The notes under the pieces are model-generated. The model saw nothing but the letters and a program-made list of their open reading frames with translations, was not told the DNA's origin and did no database searches. Below, piece by piece: positions 17,802-27,116 of a stretch of DNA of 39,956 nucleotides; within the stretch, counting starts at the first letter, position 1; the number at the start of each line of letters is the position of its first letter. Both the position numbers and the translations under genes were made by a program. Origin of the DNA: Prevotella sp. (GTDB lineage: Bacteria > Bacteroidota > Bacteroidia > Bacteroidales > Bacteroidaceae); the NCBI GenBank assembly GCA_017941345.1, contig JAGAWQ010000090.1, positions 1-39,956 of the forward strand, read 5' to 3'.

Positions 17802-17836
17802 AAAACTGACAAAATAGTTAATTTTGTCAGTTTTTT
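17802..17836 (+). terminator. Strong intrinsic terminator
   Basis: A perfect 14-bp stem (17802-17815 with 17821-17834), a five-base loop AGTTA and a T run closing the hairpin. The stem is symmetric with A and T runs, so it could act in both directions. Confidence 0.92.
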
Positions 17837-17915
17837 AAGTTTTTAACCGTTAATTTCTAATAGCCGTTAACTCTTCGGGCTTAATTGTTAAATTGCGACA
17901 AAAAGATACGACAAA

Positions 17916-17948
17916 TTGACAGATTAATGATTTTTGCCTTAAATTTGC
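17916..17948 (+). promoter_or_regulatory. htrA promoter
   Basis: TTG (17916-17918), a 21-base spacer, then TAAATTTGC (17940-17948), giving a leader of about 45 bases. Confidence 0.6.
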
Positions 17949-17996
17949 ACTCGATTTCACAACATAGAATTTATAAACATTTAAACGTAATTGAAT

Positions 17997-19469
17997 ATGA
18001 AAAAGATTGTAAAGAATTTGATGCCAGCAATTTACCTTATGGTTATTGCATTCTCAGCCGCATCGTGCAACCAGACACAAGCCGCTCCCGCAGCAGCTGC
18101 CTCAGCCCCTGCAGGACAACCCGTTGATTTAACTTATGCTGCAGAGAAGTCTCTGCCTTCGGTCGTTTATATTAAGTCAGTCGTTAATGCCAAGACTCAG
18201 ACCGTTGAGTATTCTGATCCTTTCGATGATTTCTTCTCTGATCCTTTCGGAGGTTTCTTCGGACGCGGACAAGGCAACAACAATGGCAACCGTCAGCGTC
18301 AGGTGCAGACCCCGAAGCGTGCAGCTGCCGGTTCTGGTGTCATCATCTCCGCTGATGGTTATATCGTTACCAACAATCATGTTGTTGATGGTGCTGACGA
18401 GCTGACTGTCACGCTGAACGAGAACTCCAAGGAGTATTCTGCCCGTATCATCGGAGCCGACAAGACCACCGACCTGGCGCTGATTAAGATTGACGCTAAG
18501 AATCTGCCCGCTATCGTCATTGCCAACTCCGATGACGTCAAGGTAGGCGAATGGGTACTGGCCGTTGGCAATCCTCTGGGACTGAATAACACCGTCACCG
18601 CAGGAATCGTCAGTGCCAAGGCCCGTTCGATGAACACCGGTGGTATCACATCAATGATTCAGACCGATGCAGCCATCAACCAGGGAAATTCCGGTGGCGC
18701 ACTCGTTAACACCCGCGGTGAACTGATTGGTATCAACGCCATGCTTTACTCGCAGACCGGTTCTAACATCGGTTATGGTTTTGCCATTCCTACTACCATT
18801 GTCAATAAGGCCGTCGAGGACTTCAAGAAATACGGTAGCTACCAGCGCGCTATGATAGGCATTCAGGGTATGGATGTCAAAAATTATGTCGACGCCATGA
18901 AAGATCAAGATAAGGACGTAGAAGACTTCGGAACTATGGAAGGTATCTATGTCGACAAGGTGGTTGATGATGGTGCCGCTGCTGAGGCAGGTATCCAGAA
19001 GGGCGATGTGCTGACCAGCGTTGACGGTCAGAAGGTGAAAGACTTCGGAGCACTACAGGGCATCATAGCCCAGAAGCGTCCTGGCGACAAGGTGAAGGTA
19101 ACATACCTGCGCAAGAAGAAGGAGCACACGGTAACGCTGACGCTGAAGAACGAGCAGGGAACAACCAAGGTGGTGAAGAATGCCGATATTGACGTGTTGG
19201 GCATCGACGTACGTCCGGTTACCGACTCACAGAAGAAGCAGCTCGAAATCAGTTACGGTCTTGAAGTACTGAAGGTCAGCGGTGGTAAGATGAAGGAAGC
19301 TGGCGTTCCCAAGGGCTTCATCATCCAGGTAGTCAATGACCAGCCCATGCGCACCTTCGATGACTTGCAGCAGGCTGTCAAGGACGCCAAGGACCAGATG
19401 CTTGTCATCAAGGGCATCTTCCCGACAGGAAAACGTGGTGGATTTGTAGTCTATCTGCAGAATGAATAA
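17997..19469 (+). CDS. htrA: HtrA/DegP-like serine protease, predicted lipoprotein
   Basis: 490 residues. Envelope quality-control protease and chaperone. The signal peptide ends in a lipobox FSAASC (Cys24), so the enzyme is predicted to be membrane-anchored, unlike soluble DegP. The trypsin-like domain has the triad His128 (TNNHVVD), Asp159 (TTDLALIK) and Ser232 (GNSGGAL). Two PDZ domains follow (about 290-375 and 395-490; DKVVDDGAAAEAGIQKGDVL and GLEVLKVSGGKMKEAG). A Gly/Asn/Arg-rich loop (GRGQGNNNGNRQRQ) precedes the protease core, in the LA-loop region. The start is the ATG at 17997; an in-frame TTG six bases upstream is less likely. rpoD follows under its own promoter. Confidence 0.95.
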   Translation: MKKIVKNLMPAIYLMVIAFSAASCNQTQAAPAAAASAPAGQPVDLTYAAEKSLPSVVYIKSVVNAKTQTVEYSDPFDDFFSDPFGGFFGRGQGNNNGNRQRQVQTPKRAAAGSGVIISADGYIVTNNHVVDGADELTVTLNENSKEYSARIIGADKTTDLALIKIDAKNLPAIVIANSDDVKVGEWVLAVGNPLGLNNTVTAGIVSAKARSMNTGGITSMIQTDAAINQGNSGGALVNTRGELIGINAMLYSQTGSNIGYGFAIPTTIVNKAVEDFKKYGSYQRAMIGIQGMDVKNYVDAMKDQDKDVEDFGTMEGIYVDKVVDDGAAAEAGIQKGDVLTSVDGQKVKDFGALQGIIAQKRPGDKVKVTYLRKKKEHTVTLTLKNEQGTTKVVKNADIDVLGIDVRPVTDSQKKQLEISYGLEVLKVSGGKMKEAGVPKGFIIQVVNDQPMRTFDDLQQAVKDAKDQMLVIKGIFPTGKRGGFVVYLQNE

Positions 19470-19508
19470 GCGATAATCTTATCAAACAAGTAAAAAAGTA
19501 AGGTATTT

Positions 19509-19540
19509 TTTGGTAATTCCGAAAAAATGCCTTACTTTTG
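19509..19540 (+). promoter_or_regulatory. rpoD promoter
   Basis: TTTG (19509-19512), an exact 20-base spacer, then TACTTTTG (19533-19540) followed by C. This is one of the two best -33/-7 matches in the window, 26 bases before the ATG. Confidence 0.8.
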
Positions 19541-19566
19541 CATTCGGCAAAATAAAAAACGACTGC

Positions 19567-20430
19567 ATGAGACAACTAAAAATCACGAAATCTATAACCA
19601 ACCGTGAGAGCGAGTCCCTTGAAAAATATCTACAGGAGATAGGCAAAGAGGAGTTGCTTTCTACGGATGAAGAAATCGAATTGGCACAGCTTATCCGTAA
19701 AGGCGACCGCAAAGCACTCGACAAGCTGACGAAGGCTAATCTACGTTTCGTGGTTTCTGTGGCCAAGCAATATCAGAACCAAGGTCTTTCCCTACCCGAC
19801 CTCATCAACGAGGGGAATCTGGGTTTGATTAAGGCTGCTGAGAAGTTCGATGAGACTCGTGGTTTCAAGTTTATCTCATATGCCGTATGGTGGATTCGCC
19901 AGAGCATTCTTCAAGCTATTGCTGAGCAGAGTCGTATTGTACGTGTACCGCTTAATCAGGTGGGTTCTGTTAATAAGATTAACAAGATGCTCACCAAGTT
20001 CGAGCAGGAGAACGAGCGACGCCCCTCAGTCGATGAGATTTCAGAAGAGACACATCTTCCTGAAGAGAAAGTGGGCGAAGCGATGATGACCAATGCACGA
20101 CATGTCTCTGTCGATGCGCCTTTCGTTGATGGCGAAGACAATAGCCTGCTCGATGTGCTGGTAAACGACGATGCTCCTATGGCAGATCGCCAACTGGTCA
20201 TAGAGTCGTTACGTTCAGAGATTGCCGACGTGCTGAAGACGTTAAACGAGCGTGAGCGTAGTGTCGTCACCGCATTCTACGGTATCGGAGAACCCGAAAT
20301 GACGCTTGAGGAGATAGGCAACAAGTACGGGCTTACTCGTGAGCGTGTACGCCAGATTAAGGAAAAAGCCATTCGCCGACTGCGTAACAATACAAAAAAT
20401 AAATTATTAAAAACATATTTAGGAGAATGA
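19567..20430 (+). CDS. rpoD: Primary sigma factor (sigma-70 family)
   Basis: 287 residues, the short primary sigma factor of Bacteroidetes (sigma-ABfr type), which reads the TAnnTTTG promoters seen throughout the window. Region 1.2 is [10 protein letters not shown]. Region 2 is [18 protein letters not shown] followed by [16 protein letters not shown]. Region 3 follows with [16 protein letters not shown]. Region 4 has the helix-turn-helix [25 protein letters not shown] (key residues only). Region 1.1 is absent. The ATG at 19567 is chosen because the longer open frame to 19510 crosses the promoter. The stop overlaps the next gene's start (ATGA). Confidence 0.96.
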   Translation: MRQLKITKSITNRESESLEKYLQEIGKEELLSTDEEIELAQLIRKGDRKALDKLTKANLRFVVSVAKQYQNQGLSLPDLINEGNLGLIKAAEKFDETRGFKFISYAVWWIRQSILQAIAEQSRIVRVPLNQVGSVNKINKMLTKFEQENERRPSVDEISEETHLPEEKVGEAMMTNARHVSVDAPFVDGEDNSLLDVLVNDDAPMADRQLVIESLRSEIADVLKTLNERERSVVTAFYGIGEPEMTLEEIGNKYGLTRERVRQIKEKAIRRLRNNTKNKLLKTYLGE

Positions 20431-20867
20431 AAATCATTAAGTATATCGTCCTTGCACTCATGGTCACCATGACTGTTGAGTTGCAAGCCAAGCCTGTAAA
20501 ACCTGCCCATGTGTATATGTTTGGCTTTTCGGCTTCTTTTCAGGACTCAATAGTCTATGTCACCGATATTCAGGACGTTCAAGGGGCATGGATTGAGAGT
20601 AAGACCAAATTTCTTTTGGGACGCGACAATTATTCCTATCAGCTGAAGGAGCATTTCACTAATAACTTGCAGGATCCCGACAGAGTTTGCATGGTATTCT
20701 ATGCCACCAGCAAGTCGAAGGCAGAGAAAATCATGAAGAAACTCATGAAGAAATACGTTCCCAATCACAAGAAGAGCAAGAAGAAATGGAAGACGTATGA
20801 TGTGCGTTATATCACTACGGCTTATTTCAATTTCTCACCTATTGACATGAGTCCCGACGCGCAATAG
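20427..20867 (+). CDS. Small exported protein of unknown function
   Basis: 146 residues with a signal peptide ([21 protein letters not shown], likely cleavage after LQA). The mature part is basic, with a Lys-rich stretch ([18 protein letters not shown]), and ends [12 protein letters not shown]. No domain is recognised. The start overlaps the rpoD stop by four bases, so it is translationally coupled to the sigma factor gene, although a functional link is not implied. The last 33 bases overlap the M23 peptidase gene on the other strand. Confidence 0.75.
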   Translation: MKIIKYIVLALMVTMTVELQAKPVKPAHVYMFGFSASFQDSIVYVTDIQDVQGAWIESKTKFLLGRDNYSYQLKEHFTNNLQDPDRVCMVFYATSKSKAEKIMKKLMKKYVPNHKKSKKKWKTYDVRYITTAYFNFSPIDMSPDAQ

Positions 20868-22016
20868 CGTATAGAGCGGCCAAAGGCACTTGCCGTAAAG
20901 TTGGTAACTATTGAAAAGTGTCATCTGGCGATGAGGCGTTATGCCTTTTTGCCGTTGTCCTTGTACGACAAAGTCATATTGCGACTGATTGCCCTGATAG
21001 TCGCGTAATATATAAGTAAGGTGATAGGGACGTTCTTCATCAAAGGTGACAACACCCCTGTCAAATCCAGTATGCAAAATGGGCAGACGCAAGTCTTGCT
21101 CACGATACGACTTCATATACCAGACCCGGTTTCGTCGCCAATGTTGATAGTCGCCCCAGGTGTTTACTTCAGACTGACAGCTGATGGGTATGCTGTCAAC
21201 ATCCGAACGGAACACCTCACGTCCATCGACCAGCAACTGGGTATGGCGAACACCGTAGTGATTATACGTAGCCTCGCAATAGTCGTCAGCCCATAGTGCG
21301 AAGCCTACCCTGCCCCACGCCGTAAACTCGCGGCTCAGCGTCCATCTGGTTCGCGACCGTTTCACGTCAGGTTGTCCGAAACCGAAGGTCTGCTTAGTGG
21401 ATGTTCCGTTGAACACCCCTTCGCCCTTCACAGGCACCGCCATAAACGAGTGAGCCTGTGGTGCTACGGTGTCAGCTATCAGGTGAGCCAGTTTCGACAT
21501 CGGGTCGAGCATGGCCCACGTCTCCGTATTGTGCAGTTCCAGGTGCAGATGTGGTCCGGTAGAATTGCCTGTATTGCCACTGATGGCTATCAGGTCGCCT
21601 ACTTTGACGGGGAACCGGTTAGGTTCGAAGTGCACCTCCAGCGTGTCTCGCCACCCCGTACGCTGCAGCTGCTGTTCGTACTGGTCGGCAAAGAGTTTCA
21701 AGTGGCAGTAAATGCTGGTATTGCCGTCGGGATGGTTCACATAAATGGCATTGCCGAAGCCATGTTTGTTCACTGTCAGTTTGCTGACATAACCGTCGGC
21801 GATGGAAAAAATCTGCTTACCCTCGACATTAGCTGTCTTAATGTCCAACCCGCCATGAAAATGGAATGGACGCGGCTCTCCAAAGTTGCCAGCCAGCACT
21901 ATCTCGTAGTCTACTGGCGAACGGTATTCTATATCAGAATTGCCGACAGGTTCGGCTTCTTGACCGCAACCTGTCAGCAATATGAAACAACATGCAAGAA
22001 TTGACGGTCTTAGCAT
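20835..22016 (-). CDS. M23 metallopeptidase lipoprotein
   Basis: 393 residues. The signal peptide ends in lipobox LLTGC (Cys17), predicting an envelope lipoprotein. The LytM/M23 zinc site is complete: His54 and Asp58 in FHGGLDI, and His156/His158 in GPHLHLE; YCHL (103-106) is also present. M23 enzymes cut peptide cross-links of peptidoglycan. Residues about 185-393 form an additional beta-rich domain without a recognised name. Its start lies 7 bases inside the nadC end. It converges with the small exported gene. Confidence 0.93.
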   Translation of the reverse strand: MLRPSILACCFILLTGCGQEAEPVGNSDIEYRSPVDYEIVLAGNFGEPRPFHFHGGLDIKTANVEGKQIFSIADGYVSKLTVNKHGFGNAIYVNHPDGNTSIYCHLKLFADQYEQQLQRTGWRDTLEVHFEPNRFPVKVGDLIAISGNTGNSTGPHLHLELHNTETWAMLDPMSKLAHLIADTVAPQAHSFMAVPVKGEGVFNGTSTKQTFGFGQPDVKRSRTRWTLSREFTAWGRVGFALWADDYCEATYNHYGVRHTQLLVDGREVFRSDVDSIPISCQSEVNTWGDYQHWRRNRVWYMKSYREQDLRLPILHTGFDRGVVTFDEERPYHLTYILRDYQGNQSQYDFVVQGQRQKGITPHRQMTLFNSYQLYGKCLWPLYTLLRVGTHVNR

Positions 22017-22891
22017 GCCTTAAACGACATATCGAGTCCTTTTACCGAGTGCGTCAGCGCACCCACAGAGATAAAGTCGACACCCTGTTCGGCATAGTCG
22101 CGAATGGTGTCGAAGGTGATGCCACCCGACGACTCTGTCTCGTAGCGACCCGCGATGATGTCTACAGCCTTCTTCGTGTCGGGTACGGTGAAGTTGTCGA
22201 GCATGATACGGTCCACACCACCGTGGTCCAGCACCTGTTGCAACTCGTCGAACGAGCGCACCTCTATCTCAATCTTCAAGTCGAGACCTTTCTCCTTCAG
22301 ATAGGCATGACAGCGGTCTATGGCGTTAACGATACCACCGGCAAAGTCAACGTGGTTGTCCTTCAGCAGAATCATGTCAAACAGTCCGATGCGGTGGTTG
22401 CAGCCACCGCCAATCTTCACGGCCTGCTTCTCCAACATACGCATGCCGGGTGTCGTCTTGCGGGTATCCAGCACACGGGTCTTCGTACCCTTCAGGTGCT
22501 GCACATAGCGGTCTGTCATCGTGGCGATACCACTCATGCGCTGCATGATATTCAGCATCAGACGCTCTGTCTGCAACAGCGAACGAGTCTTACCCGTCAC
22601 AATCATGGCGATGTCGCCCTTCTTCACACGTGCACCGTCCTGCATGAGCACTTCCACCTGCATTTCAGGGTCGAAGCGGTGGAAAACTTCCTTGGCCACT
22701 TCCACGCCAGCCAGAATACCGTCCTCCTTGATGAGCAGATGCGACTTTCCCCTCGCATCTTCAGGAATACAGCACAGCGTAGTGTGGTCGCCGTCACCGA
22801 TATCCTCGGCAAACGACAGGTCTATCAGCCGGTCTACCAGTTCTTTGACATCCATGTCGTAATTGGGCCTGTAGAAATCAATACTTAACAT
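22010..22891 (-). CDS. nadC: Nicotinate-nucleotide pyrophosphorylase (carboxylating)
   Basis: Quinolinate phosphoribosyltransferase, which makes nicotinate mononucleotide from quinolinate and PRPP in de novo NAD synthesis. 293 residues, normal length. Motifs are EDIGDGDHTT (29-38), ERLMLNIMQRMSGIAT, the VLDTRKTTPGMR phosphoribosyl-binding region, AVKIGGGCNHRIGL and LLKDNHV. nadA and nadB are not in the window. It lies 9 bases downstream of cstA and overlaps the M23 gene. Confidence 0.96.
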   Translation of the reverse strand: MLSIDFYRPNYDMDVKELVDRLIDLSFAEDIGDGDHTTLCCIPEDARGKSHLLIKEDGILAGVEVAKEVFHRFDPEMQVEVLMQDGARVKKGDIAMIVTGKTRSLLQTERLMLNIMQRMSGIATMTDRYVQHLKGTKTRVLDTRKTTPGMRMLEKQAVKIGGGCNHRIGLFDMILLKDNHVDFAGGIVNAIDRCHAYLKEKGLDLKIEIEVRSFDELQQVLDHGGVDRIMLDNFTVPDTKKAVDIIAGRYETESSGGITFDTIRDYAEQGVDFISVGALTHSVKGLDMSFKAC

Positions 22892-22900
22892 AAGCTTTTT

Positions 22901-24367
22901 TTATTGATGTGATTGTTGATATTTACGATACCAGAGGCAGAACCAGATGATTGATACGACAGCTGCAACAGCTGCGATAATCAGCGCATACTGCAAGTCG
23001 AGACTGAATATCTGCTCGCTCAGCAGGAACGTGCTGCAGACTACCGTCATGAAGATAGCGGGAATCAGCGTAATCAGGAACTGCTTCTTTTGGCGAACCA
23101 GATAAACGGTGACAGCCCACAACATGAATACCGAGAGCGTCTGGTTGCTCCAGCCAAACCAGCTCCAGAGCTTACCAAATCCCTCCTTGTCAGACATCTG
23201 CCAGATGAGCAGGGCGATGACAGCAGCAAACAGCGGAACACAGATGTACAGGCGCTTGCGGATAGACTTCTGCTCCAGCCCGACGAAGTCGGCAATAATC
23301 AGTCGGCAAGAGCGCAAGGCTGTATCGCCGCTGGTGATAGGTGCTGCGACAACACCCAGAATAGCCAGAAAACCACCGAACAGACCCAGCCAGTCGTTAC
23401 AGATGATGTTGACGATAGAGGGGGCATCCTTCACGGCATCCTGCGCACCTGCTATCAGCTGATAGCCTGGTGTGGGGTCGTTATAGAAGAAGTACATGGC
23501 TACCGTTGCCCAAATCAGCGCAACGACACCCTCGGTAATCATCGCTCCGTAGAAGATAGGACGCCCCATCTTCTCGCTCTTCAGACAGCGAGCCATCAGC
23601 GGGCTCTGCGTAGCATGGAAACCACTGATAGCACCACAGGCGATGGTGATAAACAGGCATGGGAAGATGTTCTTCGGTGTCAGGGCTTCTGTGCTCAATC
23701 CCTCCCAAATCTCTGGGATGTCAGGCCATTTCACAAACAGCACTACCGTCAGAGCGGCAGCCATGAAGAGCAGCGAGAAGGCGAACAAAGGATATATCTT
23801 GCCGATAATCTTATCGATAGGCAACATCGTGGCTATGATGTAGTAGACGAAGATGACTACAATCCAGAAGGTGTACTGCCCTGCACTCTCCACAACGGCA
23901 GCTGGTTCCCACATATCGCCCAGAATCTTGGCAGGGCTGAATACAAACACCGCACCTACCATCATCAGCAGGAAGACGGTAAACACCAGCATCACCTGCT
24001 TCGTGGTATTGCCCAGATAGCTACCGATAATCTCTGGCTGGTTCGCACCACCGTGACGCATGGACAGCATACCCGAGAAATAATCGTGAACTGAACCGGC
24101 AAAGATACAGCCCAGCACAATCCATAGATAGGCCGCAGGACCGAACATCGCACCCATAATGGCACCGAAGATAGGACCGGTTCCGGCAATGTTCAGAAAC
24201 TGAATCATGAAAATCTTCCAAGAGGGAAGCACCATAAAGTCGACACCGTCGGCCTTAGCCACAGCAGGTGTCACACGCTCATCAGGACCGAATACGCGCT
24301 CTACGAAACGGCCATAGATGAAATAACCCAAAACAAGAGCCACCAGGCTCACTAAAAATGATATCAT
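22901..24367 (-). CDS. cstA: Carbon starvation protein CstA family, pyruvate/peptide transporter
   Basis: 488 residues, polytopic membrane protein. CstA proteins have been linked to peptide or pyruvate uptake. Recognisable pieces are LGYFIYGRFVERVFGPDE at the N-terminus, LNIAGTGPIFGAIMGAMFGP, GSVHDYFSGMLSMRHGGAN and ISGFHATQSPLMARC. Length is that of the shorter CstA class. The start is the ATG at 24367; the open frame continues to a codon at the edge of the -7 box, which cannot be translated. nadC follows after 9 bases. Confidence 0.93.
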   Translation of the reverse strand: MISFLVSLVALVLGYFIYGRFVERVFGPDERVTPAVAKADGVDFMVLPSWKIFMIQFLNIAGTGPIFGAIMGAMFGPAAYLWIVLGCIFAGSVHDYFSGMLSMRHGGANQPEIIGSYLGNTTKQVMLVFTVFLLMMVGAVFVFSPAKILGDMWEPAAVVESAGQYTFWIVVIFVYYIIATMLPIDKIIGKIYPLFAFSLLFMAAALTVVLFVKWPDIPEIWEGLSTEALTPKNIFPCLFITIACGAISGFHATQSPLMARCLKSEKMGRPIFYGAMITEGVVALIWATVAMYFFYNDPTPGYQLIAGAQDAVKDAPSIVNIICNDWLGLFGGFLAILGVVAAPITSGDTALRSCRLIIADFVGLEQKSIRKRLYICVPLFAAVIALLIWQMSDKEGFGKLWSWFGWSNQTLSVFMLWAVTVYLVRQKKQFLITLIPAIFMTVVCSTFLLSEQIFSLDLQYALIIAAVAAVVSIIWFCLWYRKYQQSHQ

Positions 24368-24393
24368 TATACGTTGAATTTTAAAATCTTGCT

Positions 24394-24402
24394 GCAAAGG
24401 TA
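24394..24402 (-). promoter_or_regulatory. cstA promoter -7 box
   Basis: The minus strand reads TACCTTTGC, 26 bases before the cstA ATG. Its -33 region falls inside the AATTAAG repeat and lacks TTTG. Confidence 0.6.
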
Positions 24403-24408
24403 CATAAA

Positions 24409-24432
24409 AATTAAGAATTAAGAATTAAGAAT
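24409..24432. repeat. Tandem AATTAAG heptamer
   Basis: Three tandem AATTAAG units plus AAT fill the 36-base space between the two divergent -7 boxes of cstA and the glycosidase gene. Confidence 0.8.
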
Positions 24433-24438
24433 AATTTG

Positions 24439-24446
24439 TACCTTTG
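24439..24446 (+). promoter_or_regulatory. -7 box of the GHL10 gene
   Basis: TACCTTTG ends eight bases before the ATG at 24455, so the leader should be very short or absent. Confidence 0.6.
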
Positions 24447-24454
24447 TGCCAGAA

Positions 24455-26077
24455 ATGAAACGATTAGCACTTTTTATACTTCTCTTTTTGCCACTTTTGG
24501 CTTCTGCACAACCCAAAACGGAGATACGCGCCGTCTGGCTTACCACCATCGGAGGCATCGACTGGCCTTCCACCTATGCACACAATGGCATGGGCATCGA
24601 GCAACAGAAGCGACAGCTCTGCGACATGCTGGACCGGCTGAAGGCCGTCAACGTCAATACCGTATTGTTGCAGACGCGTGTCCGTGCCACCACCATCTAC
24701 CCTTCAGACATCGAGCCCTGGGACGGCTGCCTGTCGGGGAAACCTGGCGTGAGTCCCGGCTACGACGCGCTACAGTTTGCCATCGACGAGTGCCATCGTC
24801 GCGGCATGGAGCTGCATGCCTGGGTAGTCACTATCCCTGTGGGCAAGTGGAACACCTATGGTTGCCGACAGCTACGCAAGCGCTATGGCCGTCTGATTAA
24901 GCGAATCGGCGAAGAGGGATATATGGACCCTGAGTCGCCCACCACAGCCAGCTATATTGCCGACATCTGTGAGGAAATCACCCGACGCTACGATGTCGAC
25001 GGCATCCATCTCGACTACATCCGCTATCCCGAGACATGGCGTGGTCGCATGAATCCAAACTATATCACCGACATCGTACGCGCCATCCGTCAGAAGGTAA
25101 AGCTTTACAAGCCGTGGGTAAAGCTAAGCTGCTCACCTATAGGAAAATACGACGACTTGACCCGCTACCGTTCCAATGGCTGGAATGCACGCAGTCGTGT
25201 GGCTCAGGATGCCCAACAGTGGTTGCGCCAGGGACTGATGGACCAGCTCTACCCCATGATGTATTTCGCCGGCAACAACTTCTACCCCTTTGCCATCGAC
25301 TGGCAGGAACAGTCAGCAGGTCGACACATCGTCGCCGGACTGGGCATCTACATGCTCCACCCCCGTGAGCGCAACTGGCCTATTGACGAGGTGCAGCGTC
25401 AGATGAGTGTCACCCGGCAGATAGGCATCGGCCACTGCTATTTCCGCGCCAAATTCCTGCTCGACAATGTGAAGGGGGTCTACGACTATGCCGCCTTGCA
25501 CGACCGCTACCCTGCCCTCATCCCGCCTATGACGTGGGCTCATGCCCTCAAGCCTACAGCTCCTACATCTCTGAAAGTTGAGCATGCCACGAAAACCGAC
25601 CTGATTAGTTGGAGTGGTGCCAATGATAAGAGCGACGGTCCTTACCTTATATATAATATATATGCGTCGAAAAGTTATCCTGTAGACATCACGAAGGCTG
25701 AAAACCTGATAACCACTCGCCATATATGGAATCATATCAGCATTCCGCGTCAAGCCGGTTCACCCCCCCTGTATTATGCGGTGACGGCGCAAGACCGATA
25801 TGGCAATGAGAGCATGGCAATTCAAGAACAGTCGGCCCGCCTTCTGCCCTATTCACCTTCCAACATGCTTGCCAATGATGGGAAAAAGCTACCCGTCAGC
25901 TTGCCAGGCGATGCACGTCAGCTACAGATTGAAACACTTCAAGGCACGCCTGTACTGGTGGTTCCCAACCTGTCGCCCGTCAACATTTCAACACTTGAAG
26001 AAGGCATATACCAGCTGAAGTCTCTCCACAAAAAAGGCATTACCCATCGCATTGGATTCTTCGTTGTAAAGCGATAA
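24455..26077 (+). CDS. GHL10 / DigH-like exported glycosidase
   Basis: 540 residues. A signal peptide (MKRLALFILLFLPLLASAQ) is followed by a TIM-barrel of the glycosyl-hydrolase-like 10 (DUF187) family, with RAVWLTTIGGIDWPS, LKAVNVNTVLLQTRVR, GMELHAWV, DVDGIHLDYIRYPE and MDQLYPMMYF visible. E. coli DigH of this family digests denuded peptidoglycan glycans, so a cell-wall role is plausible. A fibronectin-III-like segment follows (about 385-465), and a short C-terminal domain (NISTLEEGIYQLKS) resembles a sorting or Ig-like tail. The ATG at 24455 is used; a GTG nine bases upstream begins within the -7 box. Confidence 0.9.
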   Translation: MKRLALFILLFLPLLASAQPKTEIRAVWLTTIGGIDWPSTYAHNGMGIEQQKRQLCDMLDRLKAVNVNTVLLQTRVRATTIYPSDIEPWDGCLSGKPGVSPGYDALQFAIDECHRRGMELHAWVVTIPVGKWNTYGCRQLRKRYGRLIKRIGEEGYMDPESPTTASYIADICEEITRRYDVDGIHLDYIRYPETWRGRMNPNYITDIVRAIRQKVKLYKPWVKLSCSPIGKYDDLTRYRSNGWNARSRVAQDAQQWLRQGLMDQLYPMMYFAGNNFYPFAIDWQEQSAGRHIVAGLGIYMLHPRERNWPIDEVQRQMSVTRQIGIGHCYFRAKFLLDNVKGVYDYAALHDRYPALIPPMTWAHALKPTAPTSLKVEHATKTDLISWSGANDKSDGPYLIYNIYASKSYPVDITKAENLITTRHIWNHISIPRQAGSPPLYYAVTAQDRYGNESMAIQEQSARLLPYSPSNMLANDGKKLPVSLPGDARQLQIETLQGTPVLVVPNLSPVNISTLEEGIYQLKSLHKKGITHRIGFFVVKR

Positions 26078-26080
26078 CAA

Positions 26081-26133
26081 GTCATTTTCACGTCAGCAAA
26101 CGACAGGATGTGGCTATTCTGTCGTGAAAAGAC
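26081..26133. other. Imperfect hairpin after the glycosidase gene
   Basis: GTCATTTTCACG (26081-26092) pairs with CGTGAAAAGAC (26123-26133) with one bulge. An alternative inner stem CGACAG/CTGTCG (26101-26106 with 26118-26123) competes. No T run follows, so a classical terminator is doubtful. Confidence 0.4.
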
Positions 26134-26197
26134 CTCTTTGTCGCAACAATCGGAGCAAATTTCTTGGCGTTTTCGTTCGCACACCAGATTTTCATCA

Positions 26198-26206
26198 TAA
26201 TTTTGC
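26198..26206 (+). promoter_or_regulatory. Putative -7 box
   Basis: TAATTTTGC, about 50 bases before the ATG of the next gene. The -33 element is weak. Confidence 0.5.
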
Positions 26207-26259
26207 ATCCAGTTTTAAACAAGCAATGGACAAAGAATAACAATTAAATGATTAGAGTT

Positions 26260-26973
26260 ATGAAGAAAATGCAATCTTGGATGATGACCGCCATTCTGAC
26301 CATTTGCGGTAGTCTGACAGCACAGGCACAGAATAAGATTTGTATGAGCTACGATGATTTCAAGGCCAACAATTGGAAGTCGTTCGACTCCGTCACCAAA
26401 GACTCATGTCGTCTCAAATACGATGGTATGGAGTTCACCATCAAGACTGATGACAAAGAGGCCAACCGGGTAATCAAGAAAGAGGCATTCATGATGTCGC
26501 TCGACCGACAGCTGTTCATCAACACACGCACCCTGCGCGACGACGATGGCGATGTACTGCCCGTCAGCAACTACGCCCGAGTCCTTCCCTATAAGGGTGG
26601 TAAGTTGTGCGTCGTTTGCTATCACGTCACGCTGAGCGACCTGCTCGACATAGTTAACGTCGGTTTAGACATCGGTCTGCTGGCTACCGGTCACACCACT
26701 TGGGGCTCAATCTTCTTAGCCACCGACTTGCTGCTGACCAACGAGAACCTGATGCAGAACCATGTGCTATACCTGATTGACAAAGGTCCTAACGAGAAAG
26801 GCAAAATCAACATGACCCGCATGAACGACCAGTTCATGGAGAAGTTGCTACGCGACGACCCCGTCACCTACCAGCAGTATTACGGACGCAGCAAGAAAGG
26901 CGAGCGTCAGTCGGCAGCCAACATCCTGCCCATCCTGGTGAAGAAAGGCCTTATCAGCAACTATCATCACTAA
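26260..26973 (+). CDS. Exported protein of unknown function
   Basis: 237 residues from the ATG giving MKKMQSWMMTAILTICGSLTAQA, a clear signal peptide; an in-frame ATG 12 bases upstream (MIRV) is an alternative start. The mature part begins QNKICMSYDDFKANNW. A hydrophobic stretch with glycines (about 148-182, DIVNVGLDIGLLATGHTTWG and onward) could insert into a membrane or be buried. The C-terminus is basic (YYGRSKKGERQSAANILPILVKKG). No domain recognised. It is a monocistronic unit with its own promoter and a strong terminator. Confidence 0.75.
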   Translation: MKKMQSWMMTAILTICGSLTAQAQNKICMSYDDFKANNWKSFDSVTKDSCRLKYDGMEFTIKTDDKEANRVIKKEAFMMSLDRQLFINTRTLRDDDGDVLPVSNYARVLPYKGGKLCVVCYHVTLSDLLDIVNVGLDIGLLATGHTTWGSIFLATDLLLTNENLMQNHVLYLIDKGPNEKGKINMTRMNDQFMEKLLRDDPVTYQQYYGRSKKGERQSAANILPILVKKGLISNYHH

Positions 26974-26977
26974 GAAA

Positions 26978-27014
26978 AAAAGAGCTGCAAACCGACACGT
27001 CTGCAGCTCTTTTT
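26978..27014 (+). terminator. Intrinsic terminator
   Basis: A 12-bp stem AAAAGAGCTGCA / TGCAGCTCTTTT with a loop of about 12 bases, five bases after the stop codon, followed by T residues. Confidence 0.9.
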
Positions 27015-27116
27015 CCTAATTAAGTCAACGAGGAAAAAAGAATATTTCTCTTTGTCCATCCAGATACTGCTCCATTTGAATAAAAGGCTGCATCATGTAT
27101 GGTACTGCTTTTTTAA

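Noticed and set aside
21992..22888. 298-codon frame antisense to nadC
   Set aside because: nadC is unmistakable on the other strand, and this frame has no recognisable motif.
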